This document shows positions 7,541 through 15,337 of a DNA stretch of 20,092 bases, piece after piece (position 1 is the stretch's first letter; each line of letters starts with the position of its first letter). Both the position numbers and the translations under genes were made by a program. The stretch lies in NCBI GenBank assembly GCA_035630195.1, contig DASQLD010000301.1, positions 1 to 20,092 on the forward strand, given 5' to 3'. This stretch comes from DASQDN01 sp035630195. Lineage in GTDB: Bacteria > Acidobacteriota > Terriglobia > Bryobacterales > Bryobacteraceae. The notes beneath the pieces were generated by a model. It was not told where the DNA came from. It saw only the letters and a list, made by a program, of their open reading frames with translations, and made no database searches.

Positions 7541-8368
7541 GTGAAACTGCTTTCGTTGTTGATAATCGCAACGGCTGCGTCTCCACAAACGGCGCCCATA
7601 ACAGTCACAGCGCCGCCTCGAACTCTTCCGCAATCCGTGTCAGCCAAGCTGTCGCCGTCCGATCGGGCGCTATTCGCGAAGCTCATGAGCGTGGGCCTCG
7701 AAGCGGCGTGGTCCGCAGTGACAAGCGAAGGCTACCCGCAGTGCTTTATTAACGAGCTGACTCCTCTGAACACCGACCGCCGTATCGTCGGCCGAGCTAG
7801 AACGATCCGCTATCTCCCCAATCGCAAAGATCTGCGAGACAAAATTTACGCCTCCGGTCCGCAGCTCAACTACCGGTCGGCCGAAGAAGCCCAACCCGGT
7901 GACATTTTGGTTTTCGACGCGGGCGGCGAAACACGCTCAACCGTTACCGGCGCCATGGTAACCACTCGTTTCGTAGTGCGTGGCGGCTCGGGAGTTGTGG
8001 TCGACGGATGCATGCGTGACATCCCCGACCTCGCGGCAATGCCGATCGGAGTCTATGTACGCTGTGGCCATGCTTCGAGCGTCAGTCCAATCATGATGAG
8101 CGTCGATTACCAGGTCCCCGTGCGTATCGGCAGCGTCACAGTCCTTCCCGGCGACATCTTGATAGGAGAGAGGCACGGCGTACTAGTTATCCCTGCATCC
8201 ATCGTCGACAAGGTTCTCGAGAAAGCTATGCAGCACGACGACCGCGAGGACTTCCAGCGTCGCCTTCTTCTAAGCGGAGAGCCAATCTACGGCGTATATC
8301 CAACGCTCAACGACGCCAACAAAGCAAAGTTCGAGGAGTCCCAGAAGCAAAAGAAGCAAAAGGAGTAA
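7541..8368 (+). CDS. RraA-fold protein (HMG/CHA aldolase-like) with signal peptide
   Basis: This 275-residue protein has the RraA/demethylmenaquinone methyltransferase-like fold, which includes 4-hydroxy-4-methyl-2-oxoglutarate aldolases and oxaloacetate decarboxylases as well as RNase E regulators. Family signatures are PGDILVFDAGG (119-129), VVDGCMRDI (153-161, with the substrate-binding Arg159-Asp160) and LPGDILIGERHGVLVIP (202-218). The usual acidic metal-binding pair in the last motif is changed to ERHG. It starts with a short hydrophobic signal (MKLLSLLIIATAAS), so it may be exported, which is unusual for the family. The C-terminus is a Lys/Gln tail. The GTG start is 5 bp after the dehydrogenase stop, with GGAAGG about 12 nt upstream. 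A 2-keto-acid lyase acting after the dehydrogenase is plausible. Confidence 0.83.
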   Translation: MKLLSLLIIATAASPQTAPITVTAPPRTLPQSVSAKLSPSDRALFAKLMSVGLEAAWSAVTSEGYPQCFINELTPLNTDRRIVGRARTIRYLPNRKDLRDKIYASGPQLNYRSAEEAQPGDILVFDAGGETRSTVTGAMVTTRFVVRGGSGVVVDGCMRDIPDLAAMPIGVYVRCGHASSVSPIMMSVDYQVPVRIGSVTVLPGDILIGERHGVLVIPASIVDKVLEKAMQHDDREDFQRRLLLSGEPIYGVYPTLNDANKAKFEESQKQKKQKE

Positions 8369-8372
8369 CCCG

Positions 8373-9179
8373 TTGCTTCTATTGCTGCTCCTCGTTGCTC
8401 CACTACTACTCGCGCAAAAACCAGATCCCTACAACTACCCCATCCGTGTCCCCCAATTAGACCGCGCTCCGGTGATAGACGGAGATTTATCCGAGTGGAA
8501 ACACAAGGCATTCAACGACGGCCTCTGGGATATCGCTCGTCTCGCCCAATCCCCCTGGTACGACCCGAAGATCAATCGCATCACCGATCACGGCAATGAG
8601 CCTGCGCCCGAGGATGATCTCGCGGCCCGCTACTACATAGCGTGGGATAGCCAGTATCTGTACCTGGGCTCCGAAGTAAAAGACAATCGCAACGACGTTT
8701 CCGACCCCGCCCACGAGCCCAAGCGTTGGTACTACAAAGATGCGATCTGCTGGTTTATCGAAGCGCCCCGGACGCCACAAGCCAAGAAGTTCGGAGCCGC
8801 AGACAATGCGTTCTGCTTCGTCATCGACACATCGAAGCCAACCTACGGAGCATGGTGGAGACACGGCGCCCCAGGCAAAACCTACATCGAAGAACCAATT
8901 CCGAAGAACGCTCTGCAATATTCCATTCGCCCGCAACCACAAGGCAATTTCACACTCGAAGCCCGTATCGCGATGGCGCCCACTCTAGGCGTGAGCAGCC
9001 CCGACTGGCGGTCTCCACGTATCGGCGACATCTACGGGCTCGAAATCGTCCATACCGATCCCGATGGCGGAGACTACGGCGGACACTTTCTTATCTACGG
9101 CCGCGGCGACGATGATGCAACCTGGAGTCGGATGGAACTGGTCGGACCGGCGTCTCCCATCGAACGAAACTCAAAATAG
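8373..9179 (+). CDS. Secreted CBM9-like carbohydrate-binding domain protein
   Basis: This 268-residue protein looks like a stand-alone family-9-type carbohydrate-binding module (DOMON-like beta sandwich), a domain found in secreted glycan enzymes and sugar-binding proteins. The characteristic opening IDGDLSEW is at 35-42, and the strands YYIAWDSQYLYLGSEVKDN (87-105) and DAICWFIE (123-130) follow. A leucine-rich signal peptide ends at about residue 15 (LLLAQ). Translation probably starts at TTG 8373: AAGGAG (8360-8365) is 7 nt upstream and overlaps the end of the RraA-like gene, and the stop-to-start gap is 4 bp, so coupling is likely. No catalytic motif is visible. It may capture the sugar handled by the neighbouring enzymes. 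Confidence 0.8.
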   Translation: MLLLLLLVAPLLLAQKPDPYNYPIRVPQLDRAPVIDGDLSEWKHKAFNDGLWDIARLAQSPWYDPKINRITDHGNEPAPEDDLAARYYIAWDSQYLYLGSEVKDNRNDVSDPAHEPKRWYYKDAICWFIEAPRTPQAKKFGAADNAFCFVIDTSKPTYGAWWRHGAPGKTYIEEPIPKNALQYSIRPQPQGNFTLEARIAMAPTLGVSSPDWRSPRIGDIYGLEIVHTDPDGGDYGGHFLIYGRGDDDATWSRMELVGPASPIERNSK

Positions 9180-9197
9180 CCATACAATCACAGAAAC

Positions 9198-11477
9198 ATG
9201 CGGCTCCTTGTCTTCCTGACCCTTGTCGTTGCGGCCATCGCACAAGATGCGAGCCAGCTTTTTCAAAAGCACTGTGCGGTCTGTCATGGCGACGGCCACG
9301 GCACGGAACGCGGACCCAACCTGATCGACAGCCGTCGGCTGCGCGCACGTTCTCTCAACGAACTCCGCGACGTAATCCGCAACGGCGTTCCTTCGAGAGG
9401 AATGCCGCCATTCAACCTGCGGCCCGCGCAACTGGAAACGATAACGCTGCTGGTCCGCTCATGGAATGCCGCCGCATCCGAAAGCAACCCTCCAGGAGAC
9501 CGCTCGTCGGGCGAGCGTTACTTCTTCGGCGCCGGAGGGTGCGCCCAGTGCCACATGGTGAACGGGAGAGGCAAACCTGTAGGACCCGATCTCTCCATGC
9601 TTGGTCGCGAAGTTACCCTACACGAAATTGATGAGTCCATCCGGCAGCCCGCCGCGCGAATCAAACCCGGCTACGAGCTGGCAATCGTAAAGCACAAAGC
9701 CGGAGAAACCATTCGGGGCTTTGCGCGAAACCGCAGCCGCTACAACATACAACTCCAGGATCTGCAAGGAAAGTTCCACTTGCTCGACACCGAGGAAATC
9801 TCTGACCTCAAGATGGAACCGGGCTCCACGATGCCGGCGCCTCGATGTTCTGCCGACGAGTGCCGCAATTTACTCGCATACCTCAGCTCACTAACAGGCC
9901 TACCAGTTGGGGCGTTAGGAAAGGCACGCGAGGACGAGGGCGGCCCATCTTTCGAGCAGATCGCAAACCCGAAGCCCGCTGACTGGCCCACCTACCACGG
10001 AAACATCAGCGGCAATCGCCACAGCCCGTTAAATGACATCAACCCAACGAACGTCAGTAGCCTGCAACTGAAGTGGGTTTTCCCAATCGACCATCAGGTC
10101 CTCGAGGTCACACCAGTTGTGATCGATGGCGTCATGTACGTCACCGGTCCGAATCAAGTGTTCGCTCTCGACGCGCGCGCAGGACGCACCATCTGGCACT
10201 ACAAACGCGCACGCTCCGGCGAGACACGTGGCGATCCAGCGAAAGGCACCAACCGAGGTGTCGCCGTTCTCGGCGATCGCGTCTTTCTTGTCACAGATAA
10301 CGCGCATCTGCTGGCGCTCCATCGCGTCACGGGACAGCTGCTCTGGGAAGTCGAGATCACCGCCGGTGTTACCGACAAGCGAAACATCGGCAACACAGCC
10401 GCCCCATTGGTCGTCAACGACCTCGTCGTCGCTGGAGTCTCCGGTGGCGATCTCGGTATGCGTGGCTTCCTCGACGCCTACAAAGCCACAACCGGCGAAC
10501 GTGTATGGCGATTCTGGACAGTGCCGAAACCAGGCGAACCAGGCTCCGAAACCTGGCAGGGAACAGCGCTAGCCGAGTTCGGCGGCGGCGGCGCCACCTG
10601 GATGACCGGCACCTTCGACCCCGCAACAAACACCGTATTCTGGGGCGCAGGCAATCCCTACCCGGCTCTTAACGGCGACGAACGCAAAGGTGACAATCTT
10701 TATACAGACTCGCTGCTCGCTCTCGACGCTGCGACCGGCAAGTTGAAATGGCATTACCAGTTCACACCCCACGATCTTTACGACTGGGACGCCGGACAGA
10801 CTCCACTAATCGTCGATCGCCGTTACCGCGGCGAAGACCGCAAACTAATCATCCAAGCCAATCGCAACGGCTTCTTCTACGTTCTCGATCGCACCAACGG
10901 AAAGCTTCTGCTTGCCGAGAAGTTTGTCGATCGCCTCACCTGGGCCAGCGGCATCGGCAAAGACGGCCGGCCAATCCTACTCCCAAATCAGGAGCCGACC
11001 CGTCAAGGCACAAAAGTATGCCCCAACATTCTCGGCGGCACGAACTGGCCCTCAATGGCACTCAGCCCAACGACCGGGTATTTCTATCTGATGGCGCGCG
11101 AGGCATGCGGCATCTACGCAAAGCCACCCAGTTGGAATGCGACGCCCATCGCGCTCGAGCCCGGCCAGATGTTCCTCCGCGCCCTCGACATCGAAACAGG
11201 AAAGCGAGTCTGGGAAGTACCTCAGGTTGGCCCCGCAGACAGTTGGGGCGGCGTCCTGTCAACAGGCGGCGTTATCTTCTTCGGCGAAGATAGCGGAGCC
11301 CTCGGCGCCGTCGACGCAAAAACAGGCAAGGACCTCTGGCACATCCAGACCAACGCCTCCGCCGCGCTCGGAGATGGACACAGTTGGCGTTCGTCTCCAA
11401 TGACCTTCGCCGCCGGCGGCGGTCAGTACATCGCGTTTGCGGCCGGTCCGAACATACTATGTTTCGGACTTCCATAA
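9198..11477 (+). CDS. PQQ-dependent dehydrogenase with two N-terminal haem c domains
   Basis: This 759-residue periplasmic quinohaemoprotein oxidises an alcohol or sugar and passes electrons through bound haems. Residues 1-16 are a signal peptide. Haem c domain 1 has CAVCH (26-30) and a likely Met69 ligand in GMPP. Domain 2 has CAQCH (115-119), a beta-rich insertion and Met212, matching the TIGR02603-type haem domain. The methanol/ethanol dehydrogenase-type propeller begins near 262 (DWPTYHGN). Conserved pieces include TVPKPGEPGSETW (441-453), GNP (485-487) and YDWDA (528-532). D529-x-D531 matches the DxD pattern of lanthanide-dependent enzymes, while the usual metal-binding Glu is Asp418. 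The vicinal Cys pair of classical enzymes is absent. It lies 18 bp after the CBM9-like gene, with no clear Shine-Dalgarno site, and its 3' end overlaps the convergent hydrolase gene. Confidence 0.9.
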   Translation: MRLLVFLTLVVAAIAQDASQLFQKHCAVCHGDGHGTERGPNLIDSRRLRARSLNELRDVIRNGVPSRGMPPFNLRPAQLETITLLVRSWNAAASESNPPGDRSSGERYFFGAGGCAQCHMVNGRGKPVGPDLSMLGREVTLHEIDESIRQPAARIKPGYELAIVKHKAGETIRGFARNRSRYNIQLQDLQGKFHLLDTEEISDLKMEPGSTMPAPRCSADECRNLLAYLSSLTGLPVGALGKAREDEGGPSFEQIANPKPADWPTYHGNISGNRHSPLNDINPTNVSSLQLKWVFPIDHQVLEVTPVVIDGVMYVTGPNQVFALDARAGRTIWHYKRARSGETRGDPAKGTNRGVAVLGDRVFLVTDNAHLLALHRVTGQLLWEVEITAGVTDKRNIGNTAAPLVVNDLVVAGVSGGDLGMRGFLDAYKATTGERVWRFWTVPKPGEPGSETWQGTALAEFGGGGATWMTGTFDPATNTVFWGAGNPYPALNGDERKGDNLYTDSLLALDAATGKLKWHYQFTPHDLYDWDAGQTPLIVDRRYRGEDRKLIIQANRNGFFYVLDRTNGKLLLAEKFVDRLTWASGIGKDGRPILLPNQEPTRQGTKVCPNILGGTNWPSMALSPTTGYFYLMAREACGIYAKPPSWNATPIALEPGQMFLRALDIETGKRVWEVPQVGPADSWGGVLSTGGVIFFGEDSGALGAVDAKTGKDLWHIQTNASAALGDGHSWRSSPMTFAAGGGQYIAFAAGPNILCFGLP

Positions 11478-13162
11478 GGCAGATCCGCAGCCCCGTTTCG
11501 ATTCCCGCTGGTCACGCGCACACGAACCCTGCCGGCTTCGACTTCAAGTTCCGACGACAGCCGGCAATTAATCTGGTCCACCCCAGCAAGCGAGGGCGCG
11601 CGCCCGGCATATAGGACCTCACACTGACGATCAGCAATCGTCACCACCGGCTGCTCAAGAGCAACCCCCGCGCCCAGGCCCGTAAGGAATAACGAAATCA
11701 CTTCGCCGGGCGCGGCAGGATCAGCATCAGACACCGGCTTACCGGACGACGAATGCAAGGCTGCCGCGACTCCATCCTGAAGAAACAACGCCGGAAACGC
11801 GCTCTCCAGGAATACCCGGACCATGTGTTGACCCGCTGAGTTGCGCAATCTCAATTCCCCGAGACCAATCACGTCTTCGGGGATCAGAGCCGTCAACTTG
11901 CTATTGCTCACAGACAGCACGGGAATCGGCTTGTCTCCAAGAAACAGTTCTATGGAGCCCACATTCAGATCCAAACCTCTGATCGAAACCAACATGCCAG
12001 GCGCCAGAACCAGTGGCCAGGAGCGTCCCGCGGCAGGTTCCACCGCCTCGATCCACGGACCGGTCTTGATCACGTGAGCTCGAGTGCCTCCGGGAAGCAG
12101 CGTGATCCGGCGTGTGACGCCATCAATCGATAGAGTTCCCTCTCCGGCCGGCAGCGAGTCCGCATGTGCATAGCCCGCACGGCTGATCGCAAGTTGCGTA
12201 ACGCTTCCGTTATCGTGTAAGAACGTCGCAGACTGTATCGGCCGAGGTAGGTCATCCGCGGTTCGGCTCTGCGCCATCACGCCGGAAGCGCCCGCAGCAA
12301 CCGTGGAGGAGCGCCACGAATCTCTGTCGTTCAGAAATGCAAGGACAAGCTGCGCAGTGGGATGATCCTCGCTCCCTACCCGCGCCAACCCGGGAGCGCC
12401 CTCACATAGAAATAAATTTCCGATACCTCCCTGGGTATGACAGTACGGCAGCACTGCCGTCCGCCCTGTCGCTATAAAATCCAACGAAGCGCTGCTAACT
12501 CTCACGACGCTATCTGTCGCCGGGCCGTTCTTACCGCCCGTGCCAGCGATAGAGAGCGCGTCAACACCACGCAAATCGTCCGACCCTTGGTTCCACGTCG
12601 CTAGATCGAATAGAAATGCGCTGCCAAGAGACATCTCGCGTAATTGTGGGTCCTCCGAGCCTGCGACAGCCACCGGCGTTCCAAAATGGGGAGTACCCAG
12701 AAAAATCACTTTACGGATCCCCGGTAAAGCGGTTGTCGCGAACGAGCCGTTTGTCTGCTTGCCGGAAATATACGCTCTGACAATGAGGCCGCCCATACTG
12801 TGAGCAACCATATCCACCTCGCGGACCGGGTCGCCGGATTCATATCTGAGTTGCGCCAGCATCTGGCGCAGGACGTTTGCAATCTCCCCGATGGAAGGCC
12901 GGTTCGGCGCGTAGCAGGCTTCGAACACAAGCGAGATACGTCCATCTCGCGCCATGACTTTGTCGAAATCGCCGAAGGTCAATTGAAAGAAAGGCGTCTC
13001 TCCTGAGCGCGGATCGGGACAGATCGAATCGTGTCCGGTGACAAAGACAACGGGAGGCTTGTCCCGTTTTGGAAGATAGGTGTTCCACTCGGCAAGCTGA
13101 GCCGCCGCTGTAAACGGAAGAACGGCCATCCAAAGAACCATTTTCAAGAAGCCGGCGTTCAC
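11423..13162 (-). CDS. Secreted lipase-like alpha/beta hydrolase with TIGR03437-type C-terminal domain
   Basis: This 579-residue protein has a signal peptide (about 1-21, ending AAAQ), an alpha/beta-hydrolase domain (about 36-280) and a C-terminal region (about 385-563) resembling the TIGR03437 domain common in Solibacter secreted proteins: APGEVISLFLTGLGAG (484-499) and VLYAGRAPSLAGVDQIN (516-532). The nucleophile is Ser122 in AHSMGG. Asp217 (TDSVV) and His267 (EDHPTA) fit as the rest of the triad. VVFVTGHD (38-45) probably holds the oxyanion loop. The layout is close to PGAP1-like lipases and esterases acting outside the cell. The GTG start follows a strong GGAGG (13167-13171) by 4 nt. The gene lies 44 bp after the regulator on the same strand and may be cotranscribed with it. 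Its last 55 bp overlap the end of the PQQ dehydrogenase gene. Confidence 0.85.
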   Translation of the reverse strand: MNAGFLKMVLWMAVLPFTAAAQLAEWNTYLPKRDKPPVVFVTGHDSICPDPRSGETPFFQLTFGDFDKVMARDGRISLVFEACYAPNRPSIGEIANVLRQMLAQLRYESGDPVREVDMVAHSMGGLIVRAYISGKQTNGSFATTALPGIRKVIFLGTPHFGTPVAVAGSEDPQLREMSLGSAFLFDLATWNQGSDDLRGVDALSIAGTGGKNGPATDSVVRVSSASLDFIATGRTAVLPYCHTQGGIGNLFLCEGAPGLARVGSEDHPTAQLVLAFLNDRDSWRSSTVAAGASGVMAQSRTADDLPRPIQSATFLHDNGSVTQLAISRAGYAHADSLPAGEGTLSIDGVTRRITLLPGGTRAHVIKTGPWIEAVEPAAGRSWPLVLAPGMLVSIRGLDLNVGSIELFLGDKPIPVLSVSNSKLTALIPEDVIGLGELRLRNSAGQHMVRVFLESAFPALFLQDGVAAALHSSSGKPVSDADPAAPGEVISLFLTGLGAGVALEQPVVTIADRQCEVLYAGRAPSLAGVDQINCRLSSELEVEAGRVRVRVTSGNRNGAADLPYGSPKHSMFGPAANAMY

Positions 13163-13206
13163 TCACCCTCCGATTATATGGATCGCAATGCTCATCCCGG
13201 CCCACA

Positions 13207-14520
13207 TCAATCCGCAACCAATGGGAACTCATGCCGTCGTAACATTGCCCGCGCCTGCTCTACCTGCATCTCGGCCAGGCGCATAACCGATTCGAATTCC
13301 GCATGAGTTCGCACCGAACTCAACCACGGGTCACCTCTCAGTGTGGCAGGCGCACAAACGAATCCGAATTGCGCCGCCCGCCTCAAGGCATCCACCGCGG
13401 ACTCCGCCTTACCGATATACGAGTAGTGCCGTGCCAGATACACTAGAACCTCTGGCTCGTGAGCGACACTCATCGACCTCATACAGGTGTCCGCTTCGTC
13501 AAATCGGTTCTGGAGAATCGCTGCCAGCGATTCCATCAACCCCCGCATCAGACCGGAAAGCGGCATGCGTGCGAGTCGGCCGCAGAGCAATTCTCTCGCT
13601 CGTTCCCTATCGCCCAAGGATGCCCAGGCCGCGGCGTCGAGGTAATAACCTGTGCGTCCGCCATAGGAATCGATCGTCTCGGCGTAATCGCCGGCAAGGA
13701 AGAATGTGTGCGGGACGCTTGTTGCGATCGTAGAGTCAAGATTCGATACTCGTCGATGCGCCGCCAGTGATTCAGAAAGCAATCCGCAGAACCGGAATAC
13801 CTGCACCAGACCAGCGAAATTCTGCGGTTCAGCGGGATTACACGCAATCCTGCCAAGCAATCGCGCCAAGGCGTCTTGTGCTCTTCCAAGGTCCGCCTCC
13901 ACGGGCGTGTAGAACTGATGAGCAGCAGCGAGGTTCGGGTCAATCGCAAATGCGCGTCGAAAAGCAGCATCCGCGAGCGTTACGTGATCGCCATGATCGC
14001 TGCTGAACTTCGCGAGAAACCAGCAGCACCTTCCAAGCCAGGCCCACGCTGGCGCGAAAGTAGGATCCTCGGCAATACAGATCCAGTACAATTGCAGCGC
14101 ACGAGTCATGGATTCGAGAGACCTGTGCACGGTGAGCTCATTTGCCCGCACAAACTGCTCGTAGATCTCTCTCGAAACACCGGGAATACCTTGCACGCCT
14201 AAAACTAGTCGATATCCATGCTTCGACACAGTTCTGATAGCATCCTGTCCCAGCACTTTTCTGAGGCTCACTATGATGTTCGTCAGGTTTGCCTCGCTGA
14301 CAAACGTCGAAGGCCAAAGCGCGCTCATCAGCTCGTCCTTAGTCACCAGGTGCTCCGCGTTTCGGACCATGTGGAGGAGCGCATCGAACGTCTTGGGAGG
14401 CAGCGCCACAGACGCGCCCAGCCGCGTAAGCGCGCGCTCACTGGGGTTGAGCTCAAAATCACCGAAACGGTAACAGTTCTCTCGCGGCATTTGAATTTTC
14501 TTTGAAATTTCTTTTACCAT
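13207..14520 (-). CDS. Winged-helix (OmpR/CadC-type) regulator with TPR region
   Basis: From the ATG at 14520 this has 437 residues. Residues about 17-108 form an OmpR/CadC-type winged-helix DNA-binding domain: YRFGDFELNPSERAL, PPKTFDALLHMVRN, TKDELMSALWP, ANLTNIIVSLRKVLG and VSKHGYRLV. Residues about 115-430 are helical and TPR-like, with units such as AWAWLGRCCWFLAKF, AAFRRAFAIDPNLAAAH and AVDALRRAAQFGF. No receiver domain or membrane segment is visible, so it appears to be a soluble one-component regulator sensing through its TPR region. The frame is open up to an ATG at 14673, but that start would overlap the divergent gene; ATG 14490 is another possibility. No clear Shine-Dalgarno site decides. 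The likely targets are the adjacent hydrolase gene, which follows it, and the divergent SnoaL-like gene. Confidence 0.85.
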   Translation of the reverse strand: MVKEISKKIQMPRENCYRFGDFELNPSERALTRLGASVALPPKTFDALLHMVRNAEHLVTKDELMSALWPSTFVSEANLTNIIVSLRKVLGQDAIRTVSKHGYRLVLGVQGIPGVSREIYEQFVRANELTVHRSLESMTRALQLYWICIAEDPTFAPAWAWLGRCCWFLAKFSSDHGDHVTLADAAFRRAFAIDPNLAAAHQFYTPVEADLGRAQDALARLLGRIACNPAEPQNFAGLVQVFRFCGLLSESLAAHRRVSNLDSTIATSVPHTFFLAGDYAETIDSYGGRTGYYLDAAAWASLGDRERARELLCGRLARMPLSGLMRGLMESLAAILQNRFDEADTCMRSMSVAHEPEVLVYLARHYSYIGKAESAVDALRRAAQFGFVCAPATLRGDPWLSSVRTHAEFESVMRLAEMQVEQARAMLRRHEFPLVAD

Positions 14521-14560
14521 CTTTAGGACTGTTCCGTAGCGCGTCCCATATGCTGCCAAT

Positions 14561-14941
14561 ATGCATGATGCCAAATCACTGATCATCGAGTATCTAGCCG
14601 CGCTGAGCGGCCGGCCCAAAGAGCAGAACAGCGTTCGCCAATATGTCTCCGACGAAGGGCTGGCCAAGCACATCGCTGAGGTGGAAGCCGCCTTCCCGCG
14701 TTACGAAATCCTAACCGAGGACATACTGGCGGACGGCGACAAAGTGGTGGTTCGTGGCGAATTTCGCGGCGTCCATCGTGGCAACTTCGCGGGCGTTCAG
14801 CCGACCGGCAAATCAGTTTCCGCGGGATTGATCATCATCTACGTTGTCGAGGACGGACGCATTGTCAATCACTGGATGCAGTTCGATCTTTTCTCGCTCA
14901 TGGAACAACTCCGAGCCGCGCCTGTCAGCCAGACAGCATAG
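14561..14941 (+). CDS. SnoaL-like / NTF2-fold protein
   Basis: This 126-residue protein fits the SnoaL-like (ester cyclase) branch of the NTF2 fold. The pattern DGDKVVVRGEFRGVHRG (58-74), a PTGK turn (81-84), IIIYVVEDGRIVNHWMQFD (91-109) and a final SLMEQL helix (112-117) are typical. The family contains polyketide cyclases, isomerases and many small proteins of unknown role. It has no signal peptide, so it is probably cytosolic. The ATG at 14561 is divergent from the regulator, with 40 bp between starts and no strong Shine-Dalgarno sequence. Its last 17 bp overlap the end of the convergent VOC gene. The substrate is unknown. Confidence 0.82.
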   Translation: MHDAKSLIIEYLAALSGRPKEQNSVRQYVSDEGLAKHIAEVEAAFPRYEILTEDILADGDKVVVRGEFRGVHRGNFAGVQPTGKSVSAGLIIIYVVEDGRIVNHWMQFDLFSLMEQLRAAPVSQTA

Positions 14942-15302
14942 CGGCGCCGAACGCAAGCAAGCGCCCGTCGCAATCTTTAACCACAAACTCGCGCATGTTC
15001 CATGGCATATCAGCGGGTTGCCGGGTGAATTCCACACCGCGACCCGCATACTCGGCATACAGAGCGTCGGCGTCCTCAATGAAGAGGTACGCGTCGAGTA
15101 GTTCCTCTTCATATTTGTCGGCGTTGGCAGTAGGAGGCTCGGCGCACCGAAAGTGAATCGCCTGCTCGTCTCGCGCCACAATCGCATAGACCGGCGGATC
15201 CTGCCATGTTCCAAGACATTCGAACCCGAGCTTCTCTTTGTAATAAGCGAGAGTGGCCGGAATATTCAAGGTGAAGAACTGAGGTGCAATCTGCCGGATC
15301 AT
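14925..15302 (-). CDS. VOC-superfamily (glyoxalase/bleomycin-resistance-like) protein
   Basis: This 125-residue protein has the vicinal-oxygen-chelate pattern of two beta-alpha-beta-beta-beta units: PQFFTLNIPATLAYYKEKLGFECL at the N-terminus and REFVVKDCDGRLLAFG near the C-terminus. Family members include glyoxalase I, dioxygenases and antibiotic-binding proteins. His50 (AIHF) could be one metal ligand, but the glutamate usually found after DGxLLxFG is missing, as is a metal residue in the first strand, so it may bind a ligand without a metal centre. It is probably cytosolic. The start at 15302 lacks a clear Shine-Dalgarno site and lies in an inverted repeat. Its 3' end overlaps the SnoaL-like gene by 17 bp. 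Confidence 0.82.
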   Translation of the reverse strand: MIRQIAPQFFTLNIPATLAYYKEKLGFECLGTWQDPPVYAIVARDEQAIHFRCAEPPTANADKYEEELLDAYLFIEDADALYAEYAGRGVEFTRQPADMPWNMREFVVKDCDGRLLAFGAAMLSG

Positions 15303-15337
15303 TTAGCAAGTCTACGGCGCCACACGAAATGCTAAAT
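15301..15337 (-). repeat. Inverted repeat over the start codon of the VOC gene
   Basis: A perfect 8-bp inverted repeat, ATTTAGCA (15301-15308) and TGCTAAAT (15330-15337), has a 21-nt spacer. The proximal arm includes the first two bases of the VOC gene's ATG (15300-15302 on the minus strand). In the mRNA it could form a hairpin that hides the start, or it could be a DNA operator. The spacer contains the hexamer palindrome GGCGCC. Confidence 0.45.

Noticed and set aside
13173..13178. Perfect TATAAT on the minus strand just before the secreted hydrolase gene
   Set aside because: There is no -35 box at 16-18 bp, and transcription from it would start almost at the ribosome-binding site. A chance match is more likely.
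14521..14673. Extended start for the winged-helix regulator at 14673
   Set aside because: It would overlap the divergent SnoaL-like gene by more than 100 bp and add sequence unlike the family, whose members begin shortly before the winged helix.
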